In this document: one piece after another, positions 26,997 to 35,146 of the stretch
How positions within the stretch are numbered: position 1 is the stretch's first letter
Layout of the letters: each line of letters opens with the position of its first letter
Origin: Pulveribacter suum
GTDB taxonomy: Bacteria; Pseudomonadota; Gammaproteobacteria; Burkholderiales; Burkholderiaceae_C
NCBI RefSeq assembly: GCF_003013695.1
Contig: NZ_CP027792.1
Span: 1,198,501 to 1,262,500 of the forward strand
Direction: 5' to 3'
Length of the DNA: 64,000 bases
The notes under the pieces: generated by a model
Seen by the model: the letters and a program-made list of their open reading frames with translations, nothing else
What the model was told of the DNA's origin: nothing
Database searches by the model: none
Translations under genes and position numbers: made by a program

Positions 26997-28937
26997 ATGC
27001 AAGCCCAACCCCTTACCGTCACCCGCCGGCGTGCCCGGCTGCACCCGTTGGCCGCCGCTGCCCTGTGCTGCCTGGCTGGCGCCGCCCGCGCCGAGGCCGG
27101 CGCCGCGCTGCCCGCCGTCACCGTCACGGCCACGCTGACCGAGCAGGATGCGCGCACCGCACCGGCCAGCGTCACCGTCATCACCGCCCAGGAGCTGGCC
27201 GAGCGCAATGCCTCGGACCTGCTGGACGCCGTGCGCGGCGCGCCGGGCGTCACCCTGAGCGCGCGCCAGGTCGGCGGGCGCAAGACGCTGGCGCTGCGCG
27301 GCCTGGAGGGCAAGCACACGCTGACGCTGATCGACGGGCGGCGCATCAGCGCCAGCGACGACGTGATCGGCCACTCCGACTACCAGTACGGCTGGCTGCC
27401 GATCTCGGCCATCGAGCGCGTGGAGATCATCCGCGGGCCGATGTCGGCGCTGTACGGCTCCGAGGCGCTGGGCGGGGTGATGAACATCATCACCAAGAGA
27501 CCCAAGGACCGCTGGATCGGCTCGGTCGGCGCCAACGGCGCCTTCCCCGTGGGCAGCGACGGCGCGCGCGAGGGGGGCACCTCGGTCTTTGCCGCCGGGC
27601 CGCTGACCGAGCGCCTGCGCCTGTCAGTGAACGCCGAATATGCGCACCGCGACGCCGTGCCCAACCCTCAGGACCTGCGCACCAGCGAGATCGAGGGCCG
27701 CAAGCCGCGCAGCCTGGGGCTCGCCGCCGAGTTCGACCTGGCGCCAGGCCACCGGCTGGAGGCCGGCGTGACCGACGGCCAGGAGCGGCGCTTCTACGAC
27801 GACGTCAGCGGCACCAAGCCCTACGCCAACCGCTACGACCTGGACCGTCGCCAGACGCACATCGGCTGGAAGGGCGAGGTGAAGGGCTGGAAGACGCAGC
27901 TGCGCGCCTACCGCAGCGAATTCAGCGTGCGCAACAGCCGCACCAACGGCGTGGCGCCCACGCGCGCCCAGGACATGACGGACGGCGTGGTGGACGGCTT
28001 TGCCAGCACCCGCTTCGGTGGCCACCAGGTGACGTTGGGCGGCGAGTGGCGCGATGAGGAACTGGTCAACGCCGGCCTGACCACCGGCAGCGACAGCGTG
28101 AAGCACAAGGCGCTGTTCGTGCAAGACGAATTTGCCTTGGGCGCCAACCTGCTGGCCACGCTGGGCCTGCGCGCCGACCACCACGGCCTTTTTGGCACCG
28201 AGCTGAGCCCGCGCGCCTACCTGGTCTGGGAGGCCAGCCCGCAGCTGGTGGTCAAGGGCGGCTACGGCCACGCCTTCAAGGCGCCCACGCTCAAGCAGAT
28301 CTCGCCCAACTACGTCGGCGCCGAGGGGCCGCACACCTTCAGGGGCAACGCGGGCATCCAGCCCGAGACGTCCAACTCCTTCGAGCTGGGCGCCGACTGG
28401 CAGGTGAGCGATGCCTGGTCGCTGCGCGCCACCGCCTTCCACACCGAGGTCAGGCAGCTCATCACCTACCGGCTGATCGAACAGGTGGGCACGCGCCGCA
28501 GCTACCTCTACGACAACGTGGATGCGGCGCGCATCCAGGGCCTGGAGGCGGGCGCCACCTGGGCCATCACCCCGCGGCTGCGCTGGAGCGTGGACGCCAC
28601 CTTGCTGCGCACACGCGACAAGACCACGGGCGAGCGCCTGTCCGACCGGCCGGGCACCAGCGTTGCCTCGCGCCTGGCCTGGCGCGTGGCGCAGTGGGAT
28701 GCGCAGCTGGGCCTGGAGCACACCGGCAGCCAGACCAGCAGCGGCACGCGGCTGCCGGCCTACACGCTCTGGAACGCCAGCGTCGGCCGCGCCTGGGACG
28801 TGGGCAACGGCCAACGCCTGAACCTGCGCGCCGGCCTGGAGAACCTGGGCGACCTGCGCCTGGCCGAGCGCTCGCCCGCCTTCGGCTATGCCGAGCAGGG
28901 GCGGCGCGCCTTCGTGTCCGCCCGGCTGGACTTCTGA
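26997..28937 (+). CDS. TonB-dependent outer-membrane receptor, heme/siderophore type
   Basis: 646 aa from ATG 26997, with signal peptide MQAQPLTVTRRRARLHPLAA onward, cleaved near ARA. The TonB-box-like LPAVTVTATL is followed by a plug domain with DLLDAVRGAPGVTLS and RGPMSALYGSEALGGVMNI, then a 22-strand barrel ending in an aromatic-terminated VSARLDF. FKAP occurs at residues 427-430, a histidine (H446 in EGPHTF) lies between it and GNAGIQPE; FRAP-His-NPxL is the arrangement in heme receptors, though FKAP/NPxL alone is wider. First gene of the operon with the CobN-like protein. The ligand could instead be another metal complex. Confidence 0.88.
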   Translation: MQAQPLTVTRRRARLHPLAAAALCCLAGAARAEAGAALPAVTVTATLTEQDARTAPASVTVITAQELAERNASDLLDAVRGAPGVTLSARQVGGRKTLALRGLEGKHTLTLIDGRRISASDDVIGHSDYQYGWLPISAIERVEIIRGPMSALYGSEALGGVMNIITKRPKDRWIGSVGANGAFPVGSDGAREGGTSVFAAGPLTERLRLSVNAEYAHRDAVPNPQDLRTSEIEGRKPRSLGLAAEFDLAPGHRLEAGVTDGQERRFYDDVSGTKPYANRYDLDRRQTHIGWKGEVKGWKTQLRAYRSEFSVRNSRTNGVAPTRAQDMTDGVVDGFASTRFGGHQVTLGGEWRDEELVNAGLTTGSDSVKHKALFVQDEFALGANLLATLGLRADHHGLFGTELSPRAYLVWEASPQLVVKGGYGHAFKAPTLKQISPNYVGAEGPHTFRGNAGIQPETSNSFELGADWQVSDAWSLRATAFHTEVRQLITYRLIEQVGTRRSYLYDNVDAARIQGLEAGATWAITPRLRWSVDATLLRTRDKTTGERLSDRPGTSVASRLAWRVAQWDAQLGLEHTGSQTSSGTRLPAYTLWNASVGRAWDVGNGQRLNLRAGLENLGDLRLAERSPAFGYAEQGRRAFVSARLDF

Positions 28938-28939
28938 CT

Positions 28940-28995
28940 ATGAAAACCATAGCTGCTCGCGCTTGTCTGTAAAGGGCTGGAGGCCAATTTGACTA
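28940..28995 (+). repeat. Dispersed repeat that supplies the CobN-like translation start
   Basis: Reads CATAGCTGCTCGCGCTTGTC, then TGTAAAGGGCTGGAGGCCAATTTG. The GGAGG at 28979-28983 lies 5 nt before TTG 28989, the only plausible start of the CobN-like gene. Confidence 0.8.
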
Positions 28996-31900
28996 CAAAC
29001 CACAAGCTGCGCTGGCGGCTGCTGTGTGCGGCGCTGCTGTTGCTGCTGCTGGCGGGCACGGCGCGGGCCGCGTCGGTGCTGTTCATCGCCACCGGCAACG
29101 TGCCCCAGGGCAAGTTCCACCAGCTGGCCGAGATCGCGCGCCCGCACGGCATCAGCGTCGAGGTGCGCTACCTGAACAGCCTGCCCGCCGACGTGGACGC
29201 CGGCCTGTGGCAGGGCCGGGACGCCGTGTTCTTCGACAGCTACCTGCAGGACCAGGTGCGCGATCGCCTGGCGCGCGCCCTGCCGGCACTGGCCGCGCCC
29301 CACGCCTGGCTGTACGACGAGCGACCCGCCTGGGGCGGCGGGCTCCCCGAGCCCGTGGCGCGCCGGCTCATCAACTACTACGCCAGCGGCGGGCGGCAGA
29401 ACTACGAGGGCTTCTTCGCCACACTGGCGACGCAGCTGGCCGGCGGCAACGCCCTGGCAGCAGCGCCCGATCCGGTGGTCTTCCCCAAGACGGGCGTGTA
29501 CCACCCGCGCCTGCCCGGCCTGGTCACGGCCGACGCGCTGGCCTACCTGCGCGGGCAGGGCGCGCCGCCGGGCGCGCCCGGGCGCAAGCCGGTGGTCGCC
29601 CTTGCGCTGCACCAGCAGTACATCGGCTCCATGCAGACGGCCTTCATCGACGACCTGGCTGCGCGCATCGAGGCCGGCGGCGCCGTGGCCCTGCCGTTCT
29701 ACACGCCCATGATGAGCGACGGCGGCTTTGCCCAGGTGCTGCAGCCCGCTGGGCCCGGCACGCCGGTGCTGGCCGATGTGCTGATCAACACGCAGATCAT
29801 GCTGAACGCCGAGGAGCGGCGCGAGGAGTTCCAGCGGCTGGGCATCCCCGTCATCCAGGCCATGACCTACCGCCGCGGCGACGCGGCCGACTGGGCGGCC
29901 AGCCCGCAGGGCATGCCGGTGATGGACGTGCCGTTCTACCTGGCGCAGGCCGAATATGCCGGCGTGACCGACATCCAGGTGGCGTCTGCCGTGCGCAAGG
30001 GCGATGAGCAGATCGTGCCGATTGCGCCCCAGGCCGCCGCCGTGGCGGCCAAGGCGCTGAACCTGGCGCGGCTGCAGCGCACGCCCAACCCCGACAAGCG
30101 CGTGGCCGTCATGTTCTGGAACTACCCCGCCGGCGAAAAGAACCTGTCGGCGTCCTTCCTGAACGTGCCGCGCAGCCTGCAAAGCACCCTGTCGGCCCTG
30201 AGCGCCGCCGGCTACCGCACTGAAGTGCCGGACGAGACGCACCTCATCGCCCTGCTGCAGCGCCTGCTGGCCCCCGCCTACCGCGGCGGCGAGCTGCAGC
30301 CGCTGGTGCGCGATGGTTTGGCCGCGCTGCTGCCGGTGGCCGACTACCGTGCCTGGATCATCAGCCTGCCGCAGGCCACGCAGGACGCGCTGCGCACTGC
30401 TTGGGGCGAGCCGGAGCAATCGCCCTGGGTCATCCGCCAGAACGGCCGGGCCTATTTCGTCATCCCGCGCCTGCAGCTGGGTCAGGTCACCCTGCTGCCC
30501 CAGCCGGGGCGCAGCGGCAGGGCGCCGGGCAGCAGCGATGCGCGAGCCAGGGAAAAGGAAATCTATCACTCCACCACCGAGCTGCCGCCGCACCACTACC
30601 TGGCCGCCTACCTGTGGACGCGCCAGGGCAACGACGCGCTGGTGCACTTCGGCACGCACGGCACGCAGGAATGGCTGCCGGGCAAGGAGCGCGGCCTGTC
30701 CGTGCACGACGCGCCGCTGCTGGCCCTGGGCGACATTCCCGTGGCCTACCCCTACATCGCCGACAACATTGGCGAGGCCACCCAGGCCAAGCGGCGCGGG
30801 CGCGCAACAATAGTCAGCCACCAGACCCCGCCGTTCACCCCCGGCGGCCTGCACGACGCGCTGACGCAGATGCACGATCTGCTGCACCAGTGGCAGGCGC
30901 AGGACGACGGCGCCGTGCGCGAGCGCATGACCATCGACCTGCTGGCCCTGGCGAAAAAGGAGCGCGTGCTGGCCGACATGGGCTGGACCGAGGCGCGGGC
31001 CCGGCAGGACTTCGCCGCCTTCGTGGCGGAACTGCACAACCACCTGCACGAGTTGGCGCAAACCGCCCAGCCCCAGGGCCTGCATACCCTGGGCCGCCCG
31101 CCCGAGGAGCTGCACCGCCTGGGCACCGTGCTGCTCATGCTGGGCAAGGGCTTCTGGGAGGCCGCCGCGCAGCACGCGGGCGTGGCCGCGGGCGACCTGG
31201 ACGAGGCCCTGGTCGGCCCCTGGGACCGGCTGGCGCAGACCGCGCCCTACCAGCTGCTGCAGCGCCACGTGGTCGCCGCCGAACCGTTGGACGGCCTGCC
31301 CGAGGCGCTGCAACAAGCGCTGCAGCGCGCACGCCAGGCCTACGGCAACCTGGGCGCGCAGGACGAGCTGCGCGGCCTGCTGACCGTGCTGGACGGGCGC
31401 TACCTGCCCACCTCCTATGGCGGCGACCCCATCAAGAATCCCGACGCCTACCCCACGGGCCGCAACCTCTACGGCTTCGACCCCTCGCGCGTGCCTACCC
31501 GGCAGGCCTGGGAGGCAGGCAAGCAGGCGGCCGAGAACCTGCTGGCCGAGCACCGCCGACTGCGCGGCAGGCAGCCGGCCAAGCTCACTTTCAGCCTGTG
31601 GTCGGTGGAGACCATGCGCCACTTCGGCATGCTCGAAGCCCAGGCCCTGTGGCTGCTGGGCGTGGAGCCGGTGTGGGACGCCGGTGGGCGCGTCACCGGC
31701 GTGCGCCTGGTGCCGCGCGACGAGCTGGGCCGTGCCCGCGTGGACGTGGTGCTGTCGGCCACGGGCCTGTACCGCGACCATTTCCCCAACGTCATGAAGC
31801 AGCTGGCCCAGGCCGTGCTGCTGGCCGCGGGGGCCGAAGGCGAGGGTGACAACCCCGTCGCCGTCAACGCCCGGCGCATCGCCCGCAAGCTCGTGGCGCA

Positions 31901-33050
31901 GGGTGTGGACGCCCAGGCCGCCGAGCTGGCCGGCGCCACGCGCATCTTTGCCTCCGAAAGCGGGCGCTACGGCACCGGCCTGGACGACGCGACCCTGGCT
32001 ACCGACACCTGGAAGGGCAAGGAGGAAGGCGACCGCAAGCTGGCGCAGCTGTACCTGTCCAAGATGCAGTTCGCCTACGGCCCCGACGAGGCGCAGTGGG
32101 GCCAGGCCGGCGCCGGCAGCGGCGCGGGCAAGGGCGTGAACCTGTACGCCGAGCACCTGAGTGGCACCGAGGGCGCCGTGCTGTCGCGCAGCTCCAACCT
32201 GTACGGCATGCTGACCACCGACGACCCCTTCCAGTACCTGGGCGGCATCGCCCTGGCCGTGCGCCACCTGGACGGCAAGGCGCCCGAGCTGTACATCAGC
32301 AACCTGCGCGGCGCCGGCAGTGGGCGCGTCGAGGGTGCCGCGCAGTTCCTGGCCAAGGAGCTGGCCACGCGCCAGTTCCACCCCGGCTACATCCAGGGCC
32401 TGATGAAGGAGGGCTACGCCGGCACGCTGCAGGTGCTGGACGCCACCAACAACTTCTGGGGCTGGACGGCGACGGCGCGGGAAATCGTGCGCGACGACCA
32501 GTGGCAGGAGATGGTGGACGTCTATGTGCGCGACAAGCACCAGCTGGGCCTGAGGAAATGGTTCGAGGCGAACAACCCGCATGCCCTGGCACAGACCATG
32601 GAGCGCATGCTGGAGGCCGCCCGCCAGGGCTACTGGCAGGCCGACGCCACCACCGTGCGCGAGTTGAAAAGCCGCTGGCGCGACCTGGCGCAGCGCTTTG
32701 ACGTGCGCAGTGACAACGCGCGCTTTGCCGCCTTCGTGGGCCAGGGCGCGGCCGATGCATCCGCAGCCGGCTACGGCCTGCAGGCGCCCCAGGCCGCGGC
32801 CGCGGCCCCGCAGCCGGCGCAGCCGGCCGCCGTCGCTGCCGCTGCCGCTGCCGAATCCGCGCCCCCGCCGCCGGCCCCGCCCGTGGTCACCGGCATGCGC
32901 CTGGCCAGGGTCGAACCCACCGCACCGCCGCCCTTCAACCCTGCCTCGGCCCTGTTCGGCCTGGCCCTGGCGGGCATCGGCGGCATGGGCGCCTGGCAGC
33001 AGCGCCGCCGCAGCCTTTTTCAATCCCTCCACTCCACCGCAAGACCATGA
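28989..33050 (+). CDS. Exported CobN/ChlH-family chelatase-like protein (HmuS-like)
   Basis: 1353 aa. The TTG start gives an N-terminal signal sequence (KLRWRLLCAALLLLLLAGTA with RA following) and the protein ends with a proline/alanine linker, one hydrophobic segment (ALFGLALAGIGGMGAW) and a basic tail, so the body should face the periplasm, anchored in the inner membrane. The family core is present: HFGTHGTQEWLPGK at residues 553-566, then SVHDAPLLALGDIPVAYPY. Cytoplasmic CobN needs CobS and CobT; neither is here. The operon partners match Bacteroidota hmu genes, where HmuS has been reported as a heme dechelatase, and Pseudomonas operons of the PA1922-1925 type. Iron removal from imported heme is my inference; cobalt or zinc handling are alternatives. 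Confidence 0.82.
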   Translation: MTTNHKLRWRLLCAALLLLLLAGTARAASVLFIATGNVPQGKFHQLAEIARPHGISVEVRYLNSLPADVDAGLWQGRDAVFFDSYLQDQVRDRLARALPALAAPHAWLYDERPAWGGGLPEPVARRLINYYASGGRQNYEGFFATLATQLAGGNALAAAPDPVVFPKTGVYHPRLPGLVTADALAYLRGQGAPPGAPGRKPVVALALHQQYIGSMQTAFIDDLAARIEAGGAVALPFYTPMMSDGGFAQVLQPAGPGTPVLADVLINTQIMLNAEERREEFQRLGIPVIQAMTYRRGDAADWAASPQGMPVMDVPFYLAQAEYAGVTDIQVASAVRKGDEQIVPIAPQAAAVAAKALNLARLQRTPNPDKRVAVMFWNYPAGEKNLSASFLNVPRSLQSTLSALSAAGYRTEVPDETHLIALLQRLLAPAYRGGELQPLVRDGLAALLPVADYRAWIISLPQATQDALRTAWGEPEQSPWVIRQNGRAYFVIPRLQLGQVTLLPQPGRSGRAPGSSDARAREKEIYHSTTELPPHHYLAAYLWTRQGNDALVHFGTHGTQEWLPGKERGLSVHDAPLLALGDIPVAYPYIADNIGEATQAKRRGRATIVSHQTPPFTPGGLHDALTQMHDLLHQWQAQDDGAVRERMTIDLLALAKKERVLADMGWTEARARQDFAAFVAELHNHLHELAQTAQPQGLHTLGRPPEELHRLGTVLLMLGKGFWEAAAQHAGVAAGDLDEALVGPWDRLAQTAPYQLLQRHVVAAEPLDGLPEALQQALQRARQAYGNLGAQDELRGLLTVLDGRYLPTSYGGDPIKNPDAYPTGRNLYGFDPSRVPTRQAWEAGKQAAENLLAEHRRLRGRQPAKLTFSLWSVETMRHFGMLEAQALWLLGVEPVWDAGGRVTGVRLVPRDELGRARVDVVLSATGLYRDHFPNVMKQLAQAVLLAAGAEGEGDNPVAVNARRIARKLVAQGVDAQAAELAGATRIFASESGRYGTGLDDATLATDTWKGKEEGDRKLAQLYLSKMQFAYGPDEAQWGQAGAGSGAGKGVNLYAEHLSGTEGAVLSRSSNLYGMLTTDDPFQYLGGIALAVRHLDGKAPELYISNLRGAGSGRVEGAAQFLAKELATRQFHPGYIQGLMKEGYAGTLQVLDATNNFWGWTATAREIVRDDQWQEMVDVYVRDKHQLGLRKWFEANNPHALAQTMERMLEAARQGYWQADATTVRELKSRWRDLAQRFDVRSDNARFAAFVGQGAADASAAGYGLQAPQAAAAAPQPAQPAAVAAAAAAESAPPPPAPPVVTGMRLARVEPTAPPPFNPASALFGLALAGIGGMGAWQQRRRSLFQSLHSTARP

Positions 33051-33526
33051 CCGTCAATCCCATTGAATCGGCGATGTATTCCGCCAGCCAGCTGTTCCTC
33101 ACGCCCGTGCTGCTGCTGATCGCCCTGCTGTTCGTCCACGCCTTCTACGCGCTGGGCGCCTTCCTGTGGCAGGCCTGGCAGCGCCATGCGGGCAGGGCCG
33201 GCGGCTTCGAGCTGGCGGCGGCGCGGGCGCGCAACCCACAACTGTCCCTGACCGAGCTGGAGGCGCTGGCCGCCAGGCGCATGGAGTTCGCCCGCATCGC
33301 CACGCGCATCGCGCCCATGCTGGGCCTGGTGGCCACCATGATCCCCATGGGCCCGGCGCTGATGGCGCTGTCCGACGGACAGATGCAGGACGTCTCGCGC
33401 AACCTCACGGTGGCCTTCTCGGCGGTGATCCTGGCGCTGCTGGCCGCGTCCATCAGCTACGTGGTGGTGAACGTGCGCCGGCGCTGGTACGCCGTGGACC
33501 TGGCGATGCTGGAGGGCGTGCAATGA
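33047..33526 (+). CDS. MotA/TolQ/ExbB-type proton-channel protein (HmuU-like)
   Basis: 159 aa with three membrane segments: LFLTPVLLLIALLFVHAFYA, APMLGLVATMIPMGPALMAL and AFSAVILALLAASISYVVVN. The second and third match the ExbB/TolQ core. It is much shorter than ordinary ExbB. The start overlaps the CobN-like stop (ATGA) and its stop overlaps the DUF2149 start (ATGA), so the three are translationally coupled. Likely energises the chelatase or the receptor together with the DUF2149 protein. Confidence 0.86.
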   Translation: MTVNPIESAMYSASQLFLTPVLLLIALLFVHAFYALGAFLWQAWQRHAGRAGGFELAAARARNPQLSLTELEALAARRMEFARIATRIAPMLGLVATMIPMGPALMALSDGQMQDVSRNLTVAFSAVILALLAASISYVVVNVRRRWYAVDLAMLEGVQ

Positions 33527-33852
33527 GCCGCCTGCGCCTGATGGAAGACCTGGAAGGGGACGACCCCATCCTCTCCGTCGTGAACCTCATCGACGTGTTC
33601 CTGGTCGTCATCGCCGCGCTGCTGCTGGCCGTGGCGGGCAGCGCGGTGAACCCGTTTTCCAGCGAATCGGTCACCATCATCAAGAACCCGGGCAAGGACA
33701 ACATGGAGATCGTCGTCAAGGACGGCCACACGATCGATCGCTACAAGGCCAGCGGGGAAATCGGCGAAGGGCAGGGCGCCAAGGCGGGCGTGGCCTATCG
33801 GCTCAAGGACGGCTCCATGGTGTACGTGCCCGAGGCGGGGCAGCAGCCGTGA
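33523..33852 (+). CDS. DUF2149 protein, ExbD-like (HmuV-like)
   Basis: 109 aa. A short cytoplasmic N-terminus is followed by one membrane segment VVNLIDVFLVVIAALLLAVA containing Asp24, in the position of the essential transmembrane aspartate of ExbD/TolR, then a periplasmic domain of about 65 residues. DUF2149 genes normally follow ExbB-like and CobN-like genes. I infer that it forms a dedicated proton-driven motor with the preceding protein. Last gene of the operon. Confidence 0.84.
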   Translation: MSRLRLMEDLEGDDPILSVVNLIDVFLVVIAALLLAVAGSAVNPFSSESVTIIKNPGKDNMEIVVKDGHTIDRYKASGEIGEGQGAKAGVAYRLKDGSMVYVPEAGQQP

Positions 33853-34186
33853 GCTGACAAACGGCCTTGCCGTGGCAAATAATTGGTTCTGAATAAAAAG
33901 TCGAATCTTTTATATAAAATAGGCTATAATTTGCGGTCGCGCCGCCTGTTAAGTGGCGGCGCCCGTCTGATGGTCCACCGGCCCTCGCGGCGCCTGAATC
34001 AACCAGGTCGCCAGCCGGCGTTCTTGCCCCAGCGGCAAGCCTTCACGGATCTGTACGCTGCCACCGCGCTCCACCCAGTCATCGATGTCGGCACGCACGC
34101 CGCCTCGTGCCTGATCCGCCGCTTGCTGGTGTCAGGCCGCCTGGGTTGGGCGGTTTTTTCTTCCACCTCATACTCGAAGGAGACTC
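33853..34186 (+). promoter_or_regulatory. infA leader: promoter, 5' hairpin and internal terminator
   Basis: 334 bp. An AT-rich patch carries TATAAT (33925-33930) without a convincing -35. Just downstream, GCGCCGCC (33939-33946) pairs perfectly with GGCGGCGC (33955-33962). About 170 nt later lies an intrinsic terminator (34135-34159), and infA starts 28 nt after it. This arrangement would give a ~220-nt RNA that either ends before infA or reads through. No conserved RNA family was recognised. Confidence 0.55.
34135..34159 (+). terminator. Intrinsic terminator in the infA leader
   Basis: CCGCC (34137-34141) pairs with GGCGG (34149-34153) and six Ts follow. It lies 28 nt before the infA GTG. 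Confidence 0.75.
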
Positions 34187-34450
34187 GTGGCCAAAGAAGA
34201 ATTGATTGAAATGCAGGGGAAGGTCGATGAAGTCCTTCCCGATGCCCGCTACCGCGTGACGCTGGACAATGGCCACCCGCTTATTGCCTACACCGGTGGC
34301 AAGATGCGCAAGTTCCGCATCCGCATCCTGGCCGGCGACCTGGTGACCCTGGAGATGTCGCCCTACGACTTGACCAAGGGCCGCATCACTTTCCGCCATA
34401 TCGAAAACCGCACACGCACTGGCCCGCCGGCAGCTCGCCGTCGCCGCTGA
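34187..34450 (+). CDS. infA: Translation initiation factor IF-1
   Basis: 87 aa with a GTG start preceded by GAAGGAGA. S1/OB-fold protein that occupies the 30S A site during initiation. Contains [18 protein letters not shown] and [20 protein letters not shown]. The C-terminus has an extra basic extension ([11 protein letters not shown]) beyond the usual ~72 residues. Betaproteobacteria often have two IF-1 genes; this standalone copy next to a cold-type RRM gene is probably the one outside the ribosomal-protein operon. Confidence 0.95.
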   Translation: MAKEELIEMQGKVDEVLPDARYRVTLDNGHPLIAYTGGKMRKFRIRILAGDLVTLEMSPYDLTKGRITFRHIENRTRTGPPAARRRR

Positions 34451-34520
34451 AGCCTGAACGATATTTTTCCCCCCAAGGTTTGGCCTGTGGCCGCCTTTTA
34501 CTTATCAAAGACACACTCAC

Positions 34521-34829
34521 ATGAACAACCGACTCTACGTAGGTAACCTGGCTTACTCCGTGCGCGATGAATCGCTCCTGGAGCACTTCTCCGCCTTCGG
34601 CACCGTCAACTCCGCCAAAGTCATGATGGAGCGCGACACCGGCCGCTCCAAGGGCTTTGGTTTTGTGGAAATGGGCAGCGATGCCGAGGCGCAGGCCGCC
34701 ATCGACGGTCTGAACGGCAAGTCCGTCGATGGCCGCGCCATGACGGTGAACGTTGCCCGCCCCATGGAGCCCCGCACCGGCGGTGGCGGTGGCGGCGACC
34801 GTGGTGGCTACCGCGGCGGCCGTTACTGA
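34521..34829 (+). CDS. Glycine-rich RRM RNA-binding protein
   Basis: 102 aa. A single RNA-recognition motif with RNP-2 LYVGNL (residues 5-10) and RNP-1 KGFGFVEM, followed by a glycine/arginine tail (GGGGGGDRGGYRGGRY). Such proteins are cold-induced RNA chaperones in many bacteria. It follows infA by 70 bp and has its own terminator at 34900. Confidence 0.95.
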   Translation: MNNRLYVGNLAYSVRDESLLEHFSAFGTVNSAKVMMERDTGRSKGFGFVEMGSDAEAQAAIDGLNGKSVDGRAMTVNVARPMEPRTGGGGGGDRGGYRGGRY

Positions 34830-34899
34830 TCACGCCTCGCACACGTCCCTGTCTTTGAGGTCTGCTGCAAGGCAGCTCAGGTACAGGGGCGTTGCCCTG

Positions 34900-34930
34900 A
34901 AAGGCTGGCCGCGTGCCAGCCTTTATTGTT
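34900..34930 (+). terminator. Intrinsic terminator after the RRM gene
   Basis: 9-bp stem AAAGGCTGG/CCAGCCTTT with a 7-nt loop followed by ATTGTT. Confidence 0.8.
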
Positions 34931-34945
34931 GGTGCGTGGCCCAAG

Positions 34946-34982
34946 AAAAAACCCGCTGCGGCCGTGAAGCCGTAGCGGGTTT
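34946..34982 (-). terminator. Intrinsic terminator for the tRNA-Lys transcript
   Basis: Minus-strand stem AAACCCGCTACGGC/GCCGCAGCGGGTTT, nearly perfect, followed by Ts (plus-strand A-run 34946-34951), just downstream of the tRNA. Confidence 0.9.
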
Positions 34983-34990
34983 CGATGTGT

Positions 34991-35066
34991 TGGTGGGCCC
35001 TGAGTGACTCGAACACTCGACCAACGGATTAAGAGTCCGCTGCTCTACCAACTGAGCTAAGAGCCC
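34991..35066 (-). tRNA. tRNA-Lys (anticodon CTT)
   Basis: 76 nt including encoded CCA. Acceptor stem GGGCTCT..AGGGCCC, D arm TAGCTCAGTTGGTAGAGCA, anticodon arm GCGGACTCTTAATCCGT with CTT at positions 34-36, and T arm with GTTCGAGTC. Single gene followed by its own terminator. Confidence 0.96.
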
Positions 35067-35146
35067 TTTTCGCTGTGCTGTGCGCTGCAGCGAAGTCCGC
35101 GATTATGCACGATTTTCTGCCCTCGCAAGAAACGAGGGCGGAAAAA

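Noticed and set aside
28938..33032. A 1364-codon open frame on the minus strand opposite the CobN-like gene
   Set aside because: It is a GC-rich antisense shadow: composition is arginine/alanine/histidine-rich with no recognisable domain, whereas the plus strand carries a clear CobN family core.
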